Shown: positions 31,372 to 42,654 of the stretch, piece by piece
How positions within the stretch are numbered: position 1 is the stretch's first letter
Layout: each line of letters begins with the position of its first letter
Source of the DNA: an uncultured Clostridium sp.
Lineage (GTDB): Bacteria > Bacillota > Clostridia > Lachnospirales > Lachnospiraceae
DNA length: 45,399 nt
NCBI GenBank assembly: GCA_900547035.1
Contig: URFM01000027.1
Span: 1-45,399, forward strand
Reading direction: 5' to 3'
Made by a program: the position numbers and the translations under genes
Notes under the pieces: model-generated
What the model was told of the DNA's origin: nothing
Database searches by the model: none
What the model saw: only the letters and a program-made list of their open reading frames with translations

Positions 31372-34300
31372 ATGGAGAAATGCAGAATACGTCCGGTACC
31401 GGCCGGGAAGAGCGTAAGAATGAGCTATTCAAGGCAGAAAGAAGTCCTTGAGATGCCCAACCTCATTGAGATTCAGAAAGACTCCTATCAGTGGTTCCTG
31501 AAAGAGGGACTGAAGGAAGCCTTTGATGATATCTCTCCCATTGCAGACTTTGCGGGTCATCTGAGTCTGGAATTTGTGGACTTTACATTATGTAAAGATG
31601 ATGTGAAATACACCATCGAGGAGTGTAAAGAACGAGATGCAACTTACGCTGCGCCACTAAAGGTAAAGGTAAGACTGTACAATAAGGATAAAGACGAAAT
31701 GAATGAGCACGAGATCTTCATGGGCGATTTGCCTCTGATGACAGATACCGGCTCATTTGTAATCAACGGCGCAGAGCGTGTTATCGTCAGCCAGCTGGTT
31801 CGCTCTCCGGGTATTTACTATGGCATTGGCCACGATAAGGTAGGTAAGGAACTGTTTACCTGTACTGTAATCCCCAACCGGGGCGCGTGGCTGGAGTACG
31901 AAACAGACTCCAACGACGTTTTCTATGTCCGTGTAGACCGGACCCGGAAAGTGCCGGTGACGGTGCTGATTCGTGCCCTGGGCTACGGGACCAACGCCGA
32001 AATCCTGGAACTGTTCGGCGAGGAGCCCAAGCTTTTGGCCAGCTTCGGCAAGGACACATCCGATAACTATCAGGATGGCCTGCTGGAATTATATAAGAAG
32101 ATTCGTCCCGGCGAGCCGCTGTCTGTGGACAGTGCGGAGAGCCTGTTAAATAGTATGTTCTTTGACCCCAGAAGATACGATTTGGCAAAGGTTGGACGCT
32201 ATAAATTTAATAAAAAGCTTTCCTTTAAATACCGCTTAAACGGCCAGACCTTGGCGGAAGACGTGGTGGACACTTCTACCGGCGAAATTCTGGCAGAGGC
32301 GGGGACCAAGCTGGATAAGGCCAAGGCCATGGAGATCCAGAACGCCGGCGTTCCCTATGTTTGGGTGGATGGTCCCACCAGAAAACAGAAGGTGCTCTCC
32401 AACATGATGGTGGAGCTTGGCGCCCATGTGTCCTTTGATCCGGAAGAGGTTGGGGTGACAGAGTTAGTATACTACCCGGTGCTGTCCTCCATCCTGGCAG
32501 AAGCTGGGGATGACGAGGAGGCCTTAAAGGAGGCCCTCCGCAAGAACATCCATGATCTGATTCCCAAGCATATCACAAAGGAGGATATTATCGCCTCCAT
32601 TAACTATAATATGCATCTGGAGGAGGAAGTTGGAACCTCCGACGATATTGACCATCTGGGCAACCGCCGGATCCGCGCGGTGGGCGAGCTTCTGCAGAAC
32701 CAGTACCGCATCGGTCTGTCCCGTATGGAGCGTGTGGTAAGAGAGCGTATGACCACCCAGGATATGGACGGCATTACGCCCCAGTCCTTAATCAATATTA
32801 AGCCGGTGACGGCTGCTGTGAAGGAGTTTTTCGGAAGCTCCCAGCTGTCCCAGTTCATGGATCAGAACAACCCGCTGGCTGAGCTGACCCACAAGCGGCG
32901 TCTTTCCGCCCTGGGCCCTGGCGGTCTGTCCAGAGACCGTGCCGGATTCGAGGTGCGTGACGTACACTATACCCACTACGGCCGTATGTGCCCCATCGAG
33001 ACTCCTGAGGGTCCCAACATCGGTCTGATCAACTCCCTGGCAACCTATGCCCGGGTGAACCAGTACGGCTTTATCGAGGCTCCTTACCGGGTGGTGGATA
33101 AGACAACGGATCCCGCGAACCCGAGGGTTACGGATGAGGTAATCTACCTGACCGCTGATGAGGAAGACAACTTTGTAGTGGCGCAGGCGAACGAGCCTCT
33201 GGATGAGGAAGGCCATTTCATTCACAATAATGTATCCGGCCGTTTCCGCACAGAGACATCCGAGTTCCAGAAGCGTACCATTGACCTGATGGACGTTTCT
33301 CCTAAGATGGTATTCTCTGTAGCTACAGCTATGATTCCTTTCCTGCAGAACGACGATGCGAACCGCGCCCTGATGGGTTCCAACATGCAGCGTCAGGCAG
33401 TGCCTCTTCTGACCACGGAAGCGCCTGCGGTAGGTACGGGAATCGAGGGCAAGGCGGCCGTTGACTCCGGCGTGTGCGTTGTGGCAAAGAACGCCGGCGT
33501 GGTGCTGCGCTCCGCTTCCAATGAAATTATCATCAAGCGGGACAGCGATGGAAACAAAGATGTTTACCATCTGACCAAGTTTAAGAGAAGCAACCAGAGC
33601 AACTGCTACAATCAGAAGCCTATTGTTTATAAGAACGACCATGTGGAAGCCGGCGAGGTGATCGCGGACGGCCCCTCCACCTGCCAGGGAGAGATCGCTC
33701 TTGGAAAGAACCCCCTGATCGGATTTATGACCTGGGAGGGCTACAACTACGAGGATGCGGTTCTGCTTTCCGAGCGTCTGGTGCGGGATGATGTATACAC
33801 CTCCATCCACATCGAGGAGTACGAGGCAGAGGCCAGAGACACCAAGCTGGGACCGGAGGAGATCACCAGAGACGTTCCCGGCGTAGGTGAGGACGCCCTG
33901 AAGGATCTGGACGAGCGGGGAATTATCCGCATCGGAGCTGAGGTCCGCGCAGGAGACATCCTGGTCGGAAAAGTAACTCCCAAGGGAGAGACGGAGCTGA
34001 CCGCTGAGGAGCGCCTGCTGAGAGCGATCTTTGGCGAGAAGGCAAGAGAAGTAAGGGATACTTCCTTGAAGGTGCCCCACGGCGCATACGGAATTATTGT
34101 GGACGCCAAGGTATTTACCAGAGAGAACGGCGACGAGCTGAGCCCTGGCGTCAATGAGACGGTCCGCATCTACATTGCCCAGAAGCGTAAGATTTCTGTG
34201 GGCGATAAGATGGCAGGACGTCACGGAAACAAGGGTGTTGTGTCCCGTGTGCTTCCGGTTGAGGATATGCCCTTCCTGCCCAACGGCCGTCCCCTGGACA

Positions 34301-35283
34301 TTGTGCTGAACCCCCTGGGCGTGCCGTCCCGTATGAATATCGGACAGGTGCTGGAGATCCATCTGAGCCTGGCGGCGAAAGCTCTTGGCTTTAATGTTTC
34401 CACCCCCATCTTTGACGGGGCAAATGAGAATGATATTCAGGATACCCTGGAGCTGGCAAACGATTACGTCAACAGTTCCTGGGAAGACTTTGAAGCAAAA
34501 TATAAAGATGTGCTGCGTCCCGAGGTCATGGACTACCTGGGAAGCCATCTGGAGCACAGGGAGCTGTGGAAGGGCGTGCCCATCAGCCGTGATGGAAAGG
34601 TGCGCCTGAGAGACGGACGGACCGGTGAATATTTTGACGGAGCCGTTACTATCGGCCACATGCATTATCTGAAGCTCCACCACCTGGTAGACGATAAGAT
34701 CCATGCCCGTTCTACCGGCCCATACTCCCTGGTAACCCAGCAGCCTCTGGGCGGAAAAGCTCAGTTCGGCGGCCAGCGTTTCGGAGAGATGGAGGTTTGG
34801 GCCCTGGAGGCTTATGGTGCGTCCTACACCCTGCAGGAGATCATGACCGTGAAATCCGACGATGTGGTGGGACGTGTGAAGACCTACGAGGCTATCATCA
34901 AAGGCGAAAATATTCCGGAACCCGGTGTGCCTGAGTCCTTCAAGGTACTGCTCAAGGAGATGCAGTCCCTGGGCCTGGACGTACAGGTTCTGCGGGACGA
35001 CGGAACCGAAGTGGAGATGACCGAGAACATCGACTACGGCGATACGGAGCTGAGAGCTATGCTGGAAGGCGACCGCCGTTACGAAGACCGGGAGTCCTAT
35101 GGCTCTCACGGTTTCCAGGAGCAGGAGTTCAAGAACGACGAGCTGGTGAATGTGGGAGAAGATAATGATTCTTCCTATGAGCATGACAGCTACACCGACG
35201 ACTATACGGACGACTACTATGACAGCAGCTCTGACAGCATGGATTTAGGCGATGATTTTGCTGATGATGGAGAAGAAGAATAA
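31372..35283 (+). CDS. rpoB: RNA polymerase beta subunit
   Basis: 1303 residues from the ATG at 31372 ([19 protein letters not shown]), with AGGGGTGA upstream; the frame is open to a GTG at 31306, which lacks a ribosome site. The rifampicin region reads [17 protein letters not shown] then [13 protein letters not shown], with the usual sensitive-type Gln, Asp, His and Ser residues. The catalytic-core segment [12 protein letters not shown] is intact. The last 40 or so residues are very acidic and Tyr/Asp/Ser-rich. rpoC follows 18 bases on. Confidence 0.98.
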   Translation: MEKCRIRPVPAGKSVRMSYSRQKEVLEMPNLIEIQKDSYQWFLKEGLKEAFDDISPIADFAGHLSLEFVDFTLCKDDVKYTIEECKERDATYAAPLKVKVRLYNKDKDEMNEHEIFMGDLPLMTDTGSFVINGAERVIVSQLVRSPGIYYGIGHDKVGKELFTCTVIPNRGAWLEYETDSNDVFYVRVDRTRKVPVTVLIRALGYGTNAEILELFGEEPKLLASFGKDTSDNYQDGLLELYKKIRPGEPLSVDSAESLLNSMFFDPRRYDLAKVGRYKFNKKLSFKYRLNGQTLAEDVVDTSTGEILAEAGTKLDKAKAMEIQNAGVPYVWVDGPTRKQKVLSNMMVELGAHVSFDPEEVGVTELVYYPVLSSILAEAGDDEEALKEALRKNIHDLIPKHITKEDIIASINYNMHLEEEVGTSDDIDHLGNRRIRAVGELLQNQYRIGLSRMERVVRERMTTQDMDGITPQSLINIKPVTAAVKEFFGSSQLSQFMDQNNPLAELTHKRRLSALGPGGLSRDRAGFEVRDVHYTHYGRMCPIETPEGPNIGLINSLATYARVNQYGFIEAPYRVVDKTTDPANPRVTDEVIYLTADEEDNFVVAQANEPLDEEGHFIHNNVSGRFRTETSEFQKRTIDLMDVSPKMVFSVATAMIPFLQNDDANRALMGSNMQRQAVPLLTTEAPAVGTGIEGKAAVDSGVCVVAKNAGVVLRSASNEIIIKRDSDGNKDVYHLTKFKRSNQSNCYNQKPIVYKNDHVEAGEVIADGPSTCQGEIALGKNPLIGFMTWEGYNYEDAVLLSERLVRDDVYTSIHIEEYEAEARDTKLGPEEITRDVPGVGEDALKDLDERGIIRIGAEVRAGDILVGKVTPKGETELTAEERLLRAIFGEKAREVRDTSLKVPHGAYGIIVDAKVFTRENGDELSPGVNETVRIYIAQKRKISVGDKMAGRHGNKGVVSRVLPVEDMPFLPNGRPLDIVLNPLGVPSRMNIGQVLEIHLSLAAKALGFNVSTPIFDGANENDIQDTLELANDYVNSSWEDFEAKYKDVLRPEVMDYLGSHLEHRELWKGVPISRDGKVRLRDGRTGEYFDGAVTIGHMHYLKLHHLVDDKIHARSTGPYSLVTQQPLGGKAQFGGQRFGEMEVWALEAYGASYTLQEIMTVKSDDVVGRVKTYEAIIKGENIPEPGVPESFKVLLKEMQSLGLDVQVLRDDGTEVEMTENIDYGDTELRAMLEGDRRYEDRESYGSHGFQEQEFKNDELVNVGEDNDSSYEHDSYTDDYTDDYYDSSSDSMDLGDDFADDGEEE

Positions 35284-35301
35284 TAGAAGGGAGTAACGTT
35301 C

Positions 35302-38300
35302 ATGCCGGAAACTAATGAAACTTATCATCCGATGACATTTGATGCCATCAAGATTGGTCTGGCCTCCCCTGAGAAGATTCTGGAGTGGTCCCATGGCGAG
35401 GTAAAGAAGCCGGAAACCATCAACTACAGAACCTTAAAACCGGAGAAAGATGGTCTGTTCTGTGAGAGAATCTTCGGACCCAGCAAGGACTGGGAGTGTC
35501 ACTGCGGTAAATACAAGAAAATTCGTTATAAAGGCGTGATCTGCGACCGCTGCGGCGTGGAGGTAACCAAGTCCAGCGTGCGCCGTGAACGCATGGGTCA
35601 CATTAAGCTGGCGGCTCCCGTATCCCATATCTGGTATTTTAAGGGAATTCCCAGCCGTATGGGCCTGATTCTGGATATTTCTCCCAGAACTCTGGAGAAG
35701 GTGCTGTATTTTGCCTCCTACATTGTACTGGATCCCGGTTCCACCAGCCTGCAGTATAAGCAGGTTCTTTCCGAGAAGGAGTACCGGGAAGAGGTGGAGA
35801 AGTACGGCGGTACCGGCGGCTTCCGTGTCGGAATGGGCGCTGAAGCCATCCAGGAGCTTTTAAAAGCCATTGATCTGGAAAAGGATTCCGCAGAGCTTCG
35901 CAAGGCGTTAAACGATGCGACCGGACAGAAACGGGCCAGAATCATCAAGCGGCTGGAGGTTGTGGAGGCTTTCTTAAGCTCCGGAAACCGTCCTGAGTGG
36001 ATGATTATGGATGTAATTCCTGTCATTCCGCCGGATATCCGTCCCATGGTACAGCTGGACGGCGGACGTTTCGCAACGTCTGACCTGAATGATCTGTACC
36101 GCCGGATTATCAACCGGAACAACCGTCTTGCAAGACTTTTGGAGCTGGGCGCTCCGGACATCATTGTCCGCAACGAGAAGCGCATGCTCCAGGAGGCGGT
36201 AGACGCGTTAATTGACAACGGCCGCCGGGGACGCCCCGTGACCGGCCCCGGAAACAGAGCCTTAAAATCCCTTTCCGATATGTTAAAGGGTAAGCAGGGA
36301 CGTTTCCGTCAGAACCTTTTGGGTAAGCGTGTGGACTACTCCGGACGTTCCGTTATCGTAGTAGGTCCTGAGCTGAAGATTTACCAGTGCGGTCTGCCCA
36401 AGGAAATGGCCATTGAGCTGTTCAAGCCCTTCGTAATGAAGGAGCTGGTATCCAACGGAACCGCCCACAACATTAAGAACGCCAAGAAGATGGTGGAGCG
36501 CCTGCAGCCTGAGGTTTGGGATGTGCTGGAGGATGTGATCAAGGAGCATCCCGTGATGCTGAACCGTGCTCCTACGCTGCACAGACTGGGCATCCAGGCG
36601 TTTGAGCCCATTCTGGTAGAAGGTAAGGCCATCAAGCTTCATCCCCTGGTGTGTACCGCTTTCAATGCGGACTTTGACGGAGACCAGATGGCAGTTCACC
36701 TGCCGCTGTCGGTGGAAGCTCAGGCGGAGTGCCGCTTCCTGCTGCTCAGCCCCAACAACCTGTTAAAGCCTTCGGACGGCGGCCCCGTGGCTGTTCCGTC
36801 TCAGGATATGGTTCTGGGTATTTACTATCTGACCCAGGAGCGCCCCGGCGTGAAGGGCGAAGGAATGGTATTTAAGAACGTCAACGAGGCTATTCTGGCT
36901 TATGAAAATGGCGCCGCCACCCTTCACTCCAAGGTAAAGGTCCGTGTATCCAAGACCATGCCCGATGGTACGGTAAAGACAGGCACCATCGAATCCACCA
37001 TTGGACGTTTCATTTTTAACGAGATTATTCCTCAGGATTTGGGATTTGTGGATCGTTCTATTCCCGGCAACGAGCTGAAGCTGGAAGTGGATTTCCACGT
37101 TGCCAAGAAGCAGTTAAAGCAGATTTTGGAAAAGGTGATCAACGTACACGGCGCTACCCAGACGGCAGTGACCCTGGACGATATCAAGGCCATCGGTTAC
37201 AAGTATTCTACCAGAGCGGCCATGACCGTTTCCGTTTCCGATATGACGGTGCCGGCCAGCAAGCCTAAGCTGATTGCGGATGCCCAGGAAACCGTGGACC
37301 GTATTGCCAAAAACTACCGCCGTGGTTTGATTACGGAGGAAGAGCGTTATAAAGAGGTAATTGAAACCTGGAAAACCACGGATGATCAGCTGACCCACGA
37401 CCTGCTGACAGGACTGGATAAGTATAATAACATCTACATGATGGCTGATTCCGGAGCCCGTGGTTCCGACAAGCAGATTAAGCAGCTGGCCGGAATGCGT
37501 GGACTGATGGCGGACACCACAGGACACACCATTGAGCTGCCGATCAAGTCCAACTTCCGTGAAGGACTGAACGTACTGGAGTATTTCCTTTCCGCTCATG
37601 GAGCCCGTAAGGGTCTGTCTGATACGGCTCTGCGTACCGCTGACTCTGGTTACTTGACCAGACGCCTGGTAGACGTTTCTCAGGATTTGATTATCCGTGA
37701 GACCGACTGCTGCGAGGGCAAGGAGATCCCCTACATGGAGATCCGCTCCTTCATGGACGGCAACGAGGTGATCGAGGATCTTCAGGAGAGAATCACCGGC
37801 CGTTATATTGCGGAAACCATCACCGATCCGGATACGGGAGAGGTTGTAGTAAAGGCCAATCACATGTGTACCCCCAAACGGGCGGCCGCTGTGATGAAAG
37901 TGCTCAACAAGACCGGACGTAAGTCCGTTAAAATTCGTACCGTATTAAGCTGTAAGTCCCACATCGGCGTGTGCGCCAAGTGCTACGGCGCCAACATGGC
38001 CACCGGCCAGCCGGTTCAGGTGGGTGAGGCGGTTGGAATCATCGCCGCTCAGTCCATCGGTGAGCCCGGTACACAGCTGACCATGCGTACCTTCCATACC
38101 GGCGGCGTGGCCGGCGGCGATATCACACAGGGTCTTCCCCGTGTAGAGGAGCTGTTTGAGGCCCGTAAGCCCAAGGGTCTTGCCATCATCACTGAGTTCG
38201 GCGGTGTGGTAAGCGTAAAGGACACCAAGAAGAAGAGAGAGATTACGGTGACCGATGAGTCTACCGGAAACTCCAAGACTTATCTGATTCCTTACGGTTC

Positions 38301-39063
38301 CAGAATCAAAGTAACCGAGGGACAGGTGCTGGAGGCCGGTGATGAGCTGACGGAAGGAAGCATTAACCCCCACGATATTCTGAAGATTAAGGGCGTGCGA
38401 GCTGTACAGGATTATATGATCCAGGAAGTGCAGCGTGTATACCGTCTCCAGGGCGTGGAAATCAATGATAAGCACATTGAGATGATTGTTCACCAGATGT
38501 TAAAGAAGGTGAAGGTGGAAGAGAGCGGAGACAGCGATGTGCTGCCCGGCGTATCTATGGATGTGCTGGAGTTCAACGAGATGAACGAGAAGCTGATCGC
38601 CGAGGGTAAGAAGCCCGCCGAGGGCAAGCAGGTGATGCTGGGTATTACCAAGGCGTCCCTTGCTACGGATTCCTTCCTGTCCGCCGCATCCTTCCAGGAG
38701 ACCACCAAGGTTCTGACCGAGGCGGCCATCAACGGCAAGGTGGATCACCTGATCGGCCTGAAGGAGAACGTGATCATCGGTAAGCCCATCCCGGCTGGTA
38801 CCGGCATGAAACGCTACCGTCAGGTGAAGCTGGATTCCGAGCTTGCGGCTCCCGAGGATGAGCTGGTGCTTTCCGGCGAGGAAGATGAACTGGACTCCAT
38901 CAACGAGGACAATGTAGCTGAGGAGGTTCTGGACATCGACGATACGGCGGAGTCTGTGGAAGAGGCCGCTGCAGGCGAAGGCGATGCCCCGGTATCTTCG
39001 GAGAATGACAGCGAACCGGAGACAGAAGAAGGTTCTCAAGAGGAAGAGAATTCAGAAGAATAG
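35302..39063 (+). CDS. rpoC: RNA polymerase beta' subunit
   Basis: 1253 residues. The N-terminal zinc finger is visible ([23 protein letters not shown]), the active-site Mg motif is [12 protein letters not shown], and the second zinc site is [13 protein letters not shown]. The trigger-loop region follows ([21 protein letters not shown]). The C-terminus has an acidic tail of about 70 residues (rich in Glu, Asp, Ser) beyond the usual end. It is co-transcribed with rpoB and ends at a strong terminator, not running into the str operon. Confidence 0.98.
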   Translation: MPETNETYHPMTFDAIKIGLASPEKILEWSHGEVKKPETINYRTLKPEKDGLFCERIFGPSKDWECHCGKYKKIRYKGVICDRCGVEVTKSSVRRERMGHIKLAAPVSHIWYFKGIPSRMGLILDISPRTLEKVLYFASYIVLDPGSTSLQYKQVLSEKEYREEVEKYGGTGGFRVGMGAEAIQELLKAIDLEKDSAELRKALNDATGQKRARIIKRLEVVEAFLSSGNRPEWMIMDVIPVIPPDIRPMVQLDGGRFATSDLNDLYRRIINRNNRLARLLELGAPDIIVRNEKRMLQEAVDALIDNGRRGRPVTGPGNRALKSLSDMLKGKQGRFRQNLLGKRVDYSGRSVIVVGPELKIYQCGLPKEMAIELFKPFVMKELVSNGTAHNIKNAKKMVERLQPEVWDVLEDVIKEHPVMLNRAPTLHRLGIQAFEPILVEGKAIKLHPLVCTAFNADFDGDQMAVHLPLSVEAQAECRFLLLSPNNLLKPSDGGPVAVPSQDMVLGIYYLTQERPGVKGEGMVFKNVNEAILAYENGAATLHSKVKVRVSKTMPDGTVKTGTIESTIGRFIFNEIIPQDLGFVDRSIPGNELKLEVDFHVAKKQLKQILEKVINVHGATQTAVTLDDIKAIGYKYSTRAAMTVSVSDMTVPASKPKLIADAQETVDRIAKNYRRGLITEEERYKEVIETWKTTDDQLTHDLLTGLDKYNNIYMMADSGARGSDKQIKQLAGMRGLMADTTGHTIELPIKSNFREGLNVLEYFLSAHGARKGLSDTALRTADSGYLTRRLVDVSQDLIIRETDCCEGKEIPYMEIRSFMDGNEVIEDLQERITGRYIAETITDPDTGEVVVKANHMCTPKRAAAVMKVLNKTGRKSVKIRTVLSCKSHIGVCAKCYGANMATGQPVQVGEAVGIIAAQSIGEPGTQLTMRTFHTGGVAGGDITQGLPRVEELFEARKPKGLAIITEFGGVVSVKDTKKKREITVTDESTGNSKTYLIPYGSRIKVTEGQVLEAGDELTEGSINPHDILKIKGVRAVQDYMIQEVQRVYRLQGVEINDKHIEMIVHQMLKKVKVEESGDSDVLPGVSMDVLEFNEMNEKLIAEGKKPAEGKQVMLGITKASLATDSFLSAASFQETTKVLTEAAINGKVDHLIGLKENVIIGKPIPAGTGMKRYRQVKLDSELAAPEDELVLSGEEDELDSINEDNVAEEVLDIDDTAESVEEAAAGEGDAPVSSENDSEPETEEGSQEEENSEE

Positions 39064-39105
39064 AGTACTTGAGGCATCTGATCAGCAGGTGCGGATAGAA
39101 AAATA

Positions 39106-39148
39106 AAAAAGAACCGCGGAGTACGGAAACGTGCCAGCGGTTCTTTTT
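39106..39148 (+). terminator. Terminator after rpoC
   Basis: AAAAAGAACCGC pairs with GCGGTTCTTTTT (39137-39148), with an inner ACG/CGT stem. It is A-rich before and T-rich after, hence possibly bidirectional. Confidence 0.85.
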
Positions 39149-39151
39149 GAC

Positions 39152-39180
39152 TTGAGGATAGAAAAATAAAGGAGTATAAT
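39152..39180 (+). promoter_or_regulatory. Predicted sigma-A promoter for the PLP enzyme gene
   Basis: TTGAGG (39152-39157), a 17-base spacer and TATAAT (39175-39180), 54 bases before the ATG. Confidence 0.75.
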
Positions 39181-39234
39181 CATTTACAGAGCGAAAAATC
39201 GCATTCGAACAGAAAAATGGAGGAAGTACGGAAA

Positions 39235-40443
39235 ATGAAATACGATTTTACATCCATTATGAACCGTAAAGGAATGGACGCTTCGGCAGTGGACGCCCTG
39301 GGGAATGGAGGAAGCGCTCCGGCGGCGCCAAAAGAAGGCTTTGACCCTATCCCTATGTGGGTGGCGGACATGAATTTCCCTACGGTTCCTACGATTATGG
39401 AAGCGGTAGGAAAGCGCCTGGAGCATCCGGCCTTTGGATACTTTGCCCCCAGAAAGGAATATTTTGACGCCATTATCAACTGGCAGAAGAGCCGCAACGG
39501 CGTGACCGGTCTGACCCCGGAGTGCATCGGATATGAAAACGGCGTTCTGGGCGGCGTCATCAGCGCTCTGAATGTGCTCTGCTCCAGGGGAGACAAGGTT
39601 CTGGTCCATGCGCCCACCTATATCGGCTTTACCAACAGCCTGACCAATAATGGTTATCATATTGTCCACAGCCCTTTGCTGAAGGATGAAAATGGCGTAT
39701 GGCGGATGGATTACGAGGATATGGAGAAGAAACTTTCCGAGGAGAAGATTCACGCCGCGATTTTCTGCTCCCCCCACAATCCCTGTGGCCGGGTGTGGGA
39801 GCGCTGGGAGATTGAGAAGGCTATGGAGCTGTATCAAAAGTACGATGTGACGGTGATTTCCGATGAGATTTGGTCCGACCTGATTACCATAGGACATCAT
39901 CATATTCCGACCCAGAGCGTTTCGGAGGATGCGAAGATGAGGACCATTGCCCTCTATGCCCCCTCCAAAACCTTTAATCTGGCAGGACTGGTGGGAAGCT
40001 ACCATATTATTTATAATCCATACTTGAGAGACCGGATTTTAAAAGAGTCCTCTCTGTCTCACTATAATTCCATGAATGTGCTGTCTATGTACGCTCTGAT
40101 TGGAGCTTATACCAGGGAAGGGCAGGAGTGGCTGGAGGAATTGCGGCAGGTGATTACGGGGAACGTCGATTTTGCCTGCGATTATATCAAAGAGCATTTT
40201 AGAGGGGTAGAGGTGTTCCGGCCGGAAGGCACCTACATGCTGTTTGTGGACTGTACCAAGTGGTGCGAGGAGCATGGAAAAACCATTGAAGACGTAGAGC
40301 GGGCTGCCTGGGATGTAGGGGTTGCCTTCCAGGACGGCAGAATGTTTTTCGGTCCCTGTCATGTGCGAATTAATCTGGCCCTGCCCCGCTCCAGAGTGGA
40401 GGAGGCCTTCAGGCGTCTGGATGAGTATGTGTTTCATGCGTAG
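39235..40443 (+). CDS. MalY/PatB-like PLP-dependent C-S lyase or aminotransferase
   Basis: 402 residues, fold type I PLP enzyme. Motifs: WVADMNFPTVPTIMEAV at the N-terminus, CSPHNPCGRVW, SDEIWSDL and the PLP Lys in ALYAPSKTFNLAGL. The MalY/PatB group cleaves cystathionine or cysteine conjugates to thiols, ammonia and keto acids. GGAGG lies 11 bases before the ATG at 39235; an ATG at 39217 overlaps that site and is rejected. A DsbA-like gene follows. Confidence 0.93.
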   Translation: MKYDFTSIMNRKGMDASAVDALGNGGSAPAAPKEGFDPIPMWVADMNFPTVPTIMEAVGKRLEHPAFGYFAPRKEYFDAIINWQKSRNGVTGLTPECIGYENGVLGGVISALNVLCSRGDKVLVHAPTYIGFTNSLTNNGYHIVHSPLLKDENGVWRMDYEDMEKKLSEEKIHAAIFCSPHNPCGRVWERWEIEKAMELYQKYDVTVISDEIWSDLITIGHHHIPTQSVSEDAKMRTIALYAPSKTFNLAGLVGSYHIIYNPYLRDRILKESSLSHYNSMNVLSMYALIGAYTREGQEWLEELRQVITGNVDFACDYIKEHFRGVEVFRPEGTYMLFVDCTKWCEEHGKTIEDVERAAWDVGVAFQDGRMFFGPCHVRINLALPRSRVEEAFRRLDEYVFHA

Positions 40444-40539
40444 AGCATCTTCGTCTCGCAGCAGAGGAGGACGGCAGCTTTCCCGGAACCGCCGGATCGG
40501 CATGATTTGTGATAACGATGGTTGGAAAGGAGATATGGC

Positions 40540-41046
40540 ATGAAGCTGGAAGTATTTTTCGACTATATATGCCCCTACTGCTACAGGGGGCAGGACAATC
40601 TGGATGCGATGCTGAAAAAATATCCCAGGCTGGAAATCCTGTGGCGGCCCTGTGAGGCCCATCCCAGGCCTGAACCGGCCCGGGTCCACAGCGATGTAGC
40701 CATCGAAGGGATGTATTTTCTTCAGGAAGCGGGAGGGGATGTGGACCGGTACAATCACCTGGTATACGAGGCCCACTATGAGCTGGGGCAGAATATCGCG
40801 GACCCAGCGCTCCTGGCCAAAATCGGTGGAACGTGCGGAGTCAATGCAAGTGAGATGGAAAAGGCCCTGAGAGAACACTGGTATAAAGAAAAGGTTGTCC
40901 AGGGAAACCAGCTGGCCTGGGGAGAGAAAAAGCTGGAAGCGGTTCCCAGCTACTGTGCCGGCGACCGGGTTTTAGGTTCCGGCGACGGATTTATGGTGCC
41001 TAGGGACGATTTGGACCATTTTTTGAAAGAGCTAGATAATCGATAA
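40540..41046 (+). CDS. DsbA-family thioredoxin-fold protein
   Basis: 168 residues, no signal peptide, so cytoplasmic. The redox motif CPYC is near the N-terminus (FFDYICPYCYRGQDNL), with a helical insertion and the cis-Pro region AVPSYC. This is the FrnE/2-hydroxychromene-2-carboxylate isomerase-like branch of the DsbA family. ATG at 40540 has AAAGGAG 7 bases upstream. The neighbouring C-S lyase suggests a possible thiol-related role; this is inference. Confidence 0.88.
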   Translation: MKLEVFFDYICPYCYRGQDNLDAMLKKYPRLEILWRPCEAHPRPEPARVHSDVAIEGMYFLQEAGGDVDRYNHLVYEAHYELGQNIADPALLAKIGGTCGVNASEMEKALREHWYKEKVVQGNQLAWGEKKLEAVPSYCAGDRVLGSGDGFMVPRDDLDHFLKELDNR

Positions 41047-41072
41047 ATTGCCAGAGAGAAAGAATGCCGGCA

Positions 41073-41100
41073 GAGCCGCGGAGCGTCCGCGGCTCTTTTT
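41073..41100 (+). terminator. Strong terminator after the DsbA-like gene
   Basis: GAGCCGCGGA (41073-41082) pairs perfectly with TCCGCGGCTC (41086-41095) over a three-base loop, followed by TTTTT. Confidence 0.92.
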
Positions 41101-41120
41101 AAGTGCAGTTTATGGGATGA

Positions 41121-41149
41121 TTGAATATGTGCAGATATTAGAGTATAAT
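41121..41149 (+). promoter_or_regulatory. Predicted sigma-A promoter of the sigma-factor operon
   Basis: TTGAAT (41121-41126), a 17-base spacer and TATAAT (41144-41149). It lies just after the terminator and 20 bases upstream of the ECF-type box. Confidence 0.75.
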
Positions 41150-41169
41150 GAAAGAAATTTTAGTGTTTT

Positions 41170-41199
41170 AAAACCAGGTCGCCGGTTGAGTCGTCTAAT
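41170..41199 (+). promoter_or_regulatory. ECF-type promoter box, copy B
   Basis: AAAACC (41170-41175), 16 bases, then CGTCTAAT (41192-41199). This is identical in both boxes and spacing to 16920-16949, while the spacer sequences differ. The start point would be near 41205, giving a leader of about 35 bases to the ATG at 41240. It is in tandem with the sigma-A promoter. Confidence 0.7.
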
Positions 41200-41239
41200 T
41201 GATGTAAGAAGAAAAAATATGATTTTGGAGGGAATGACC

Positions 41240-42649
41240 ATGAAGCGGAATTTGGTAAAAATGATGATGGCAGCGGCGGCATTGGGCGTGACAGCGGCTC
41301 CTGTTTCGGGACTCGCTATGACTTCCTATGGAGGCGTGTGGCAGCAGGGAACCGGTGAGAATGCGGGAAAATGGTGGTATGACGAGGAGAACGGCACATA
41401 TGCCGCCAATGGGTGGCGCTGGATCGATGGAAATAACGATGGAATTGCGGAAAATTACTGTTTTGACCAGAACGGCTGGCTTTACGTTTCCACCACAACT
41501 CCGGATCAGAAGACCGTCAATGAAAGCGGAGCCAGGGTTGTAAATGGGGAAGTGGTTACAATGGCATTGGATTCAGGCGATGAAAGTTTCTCCGTTTCCG
41601 GAGGAGGAACGCTGGAGGCAAAGACCTACGAAGGGATTGAATTCAGCCTTGAGAATCTGGGGGTCAGCAGTATGGCGGTGGGCTCCATCCTTTATCCGAA
41701 GGCGAATACCGTAACGGCTCAGCGGATTCTGGAGAAAAAGGCATTTTACGAAACGGGAACCGACAGTTCCTGGATGACATCTCAGCAGCAGAATGCGGTG
41801 GACCAGTTTATTGCAGACTGGAAATCCGGATATATCCAAGATTCCATGTCCGATGAGGAGAAGTGCAGAGTCATTTATGACTGGCTGACAGAGAATGTAA
41901 CCTATGACAAGAGTGCGCCGAACGACCAGTCCTCCTACGGAGCACTGATTGACAAAAGATGTGTCTGCGGAGGATTTGCAAACAGCTTTATGGCGCTCGG
42001 AAAAGCTTGCGGACTGGATGTAAAATATCTGATTGCAACCAACCATGCCTTAAATCTGGTGAATCTGGATGGTAGGTGGTACCTGATGGACGCCACCCAG
42101 AAGAAATATAAAGGAGGAAGTACCACGGATGTTTACTACCTTCATACCACACTGGAGGGAGAAGAGTCCGTAGAGGAAAAGGTCGAGGAGAGAAAAGAGA
42201 AATATGCCAACCGGACCAGTGAGATTGCTGGGGATAATGAACGCCACAGTCAGTGGGCTGGGGAGAGCATTGCGGAAGGGGCAGTATACCAGGCGGACGA
42301 TGGAGATTTGATTCCGGAAATCCTGGATTACGTCTATGGTGAGGTGATTGGAAAAAATAGTTCCCAGCGGATTAATGTTGTTGTCTATACGGGAGGAAGA
42401 AATTTCCAGGCATTCAATAAAATGGAGTACAGCTACAACGGCGTAACCGGCCGGCTGGATGACGTGCTGGAGGAGGCTGTCATCGGCCAGGAGGTCAATG
42501 GATTTCTTATTGGCGATACATCATCCTGCACGATTACCTGGCAGAAAAATTCAGGGACGGATGGGGTCACAACTTTTGTGACTACATGGAAAGATGAAAG
42601 CGGGCAGGATTATGTGATTTTGTCCTTTAATATTAATCCACAGAGGTGA
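41240..42649 (+). CDS. Secreted wall-binding transglutaminase-fold protein
   Basis: 469 residues. The signal peptide ends near AAPVSGLA. A short wall-binding-repeat module follows (GKWWYDEENGTYAANGWRWID) with the STTTPD cap. Residues about 190-300 form a transglutaminase-like domain with an apparent triad: Cys243 (CVCGGFANSF), His269 (TNHALNLVNLDG) and Asp284 (WYLMDATQ). The C-terminal 170 residues are of unknown fold. It may crosslink or cleave wall-associated peptides. ATG at 41240 has GGAGGG; an in-frame ATG at 41219 does not. First gene of the operon. Confidence 0.87.
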   Translation: MKRNLVKMMMAAAALGVTAAPVSGLAMTSYGGVWQQGTGENAGKWWYDEENGTYAANGWRWIDGNNDGIAENYCFDQNGWLYVSTTTPDQKTVNESGARVVNGEVVTMALDSGDESFSVSGGGTLEAKTYEGIEFSLENLGVSSMAVGSILYPKANTVTAQRILEKKAFYETGTDSSWMTSQQQNAVDQFIADWKSGYIQDSMSDEEKCRVIYDWLTENVTYDKSAPNDQSSYGALIDKRCVCGGFANSFMALGKACGLDVKYLIATNHALNLVNLDGRWYLMDATQKKYKGGSTTDVYYLHTTLEGEESVEEKVEERKEKYANRTSEIAGDNERHSQWAGESIAEGAVYQADDGDLIPEILDYVYGEVIGKNSSQRINVVVYTGGRNFQAFNKMEYSYNGVTGRLDDVLEEAVIGQEVNGFLIGDTSSCTITWQKNSGTDGVTTFVTTWKDESGQDYVILSFNINPQR

Positions 42650-42654
42650 AAAAT

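Noticed and set aside
32788..35184. 798-codon minus-strand frame inside rpoB
   Set aside because: It is the mirror of a highly conserved gene, has no ribosome site and no recognisable domain; a codon-bias shadow.
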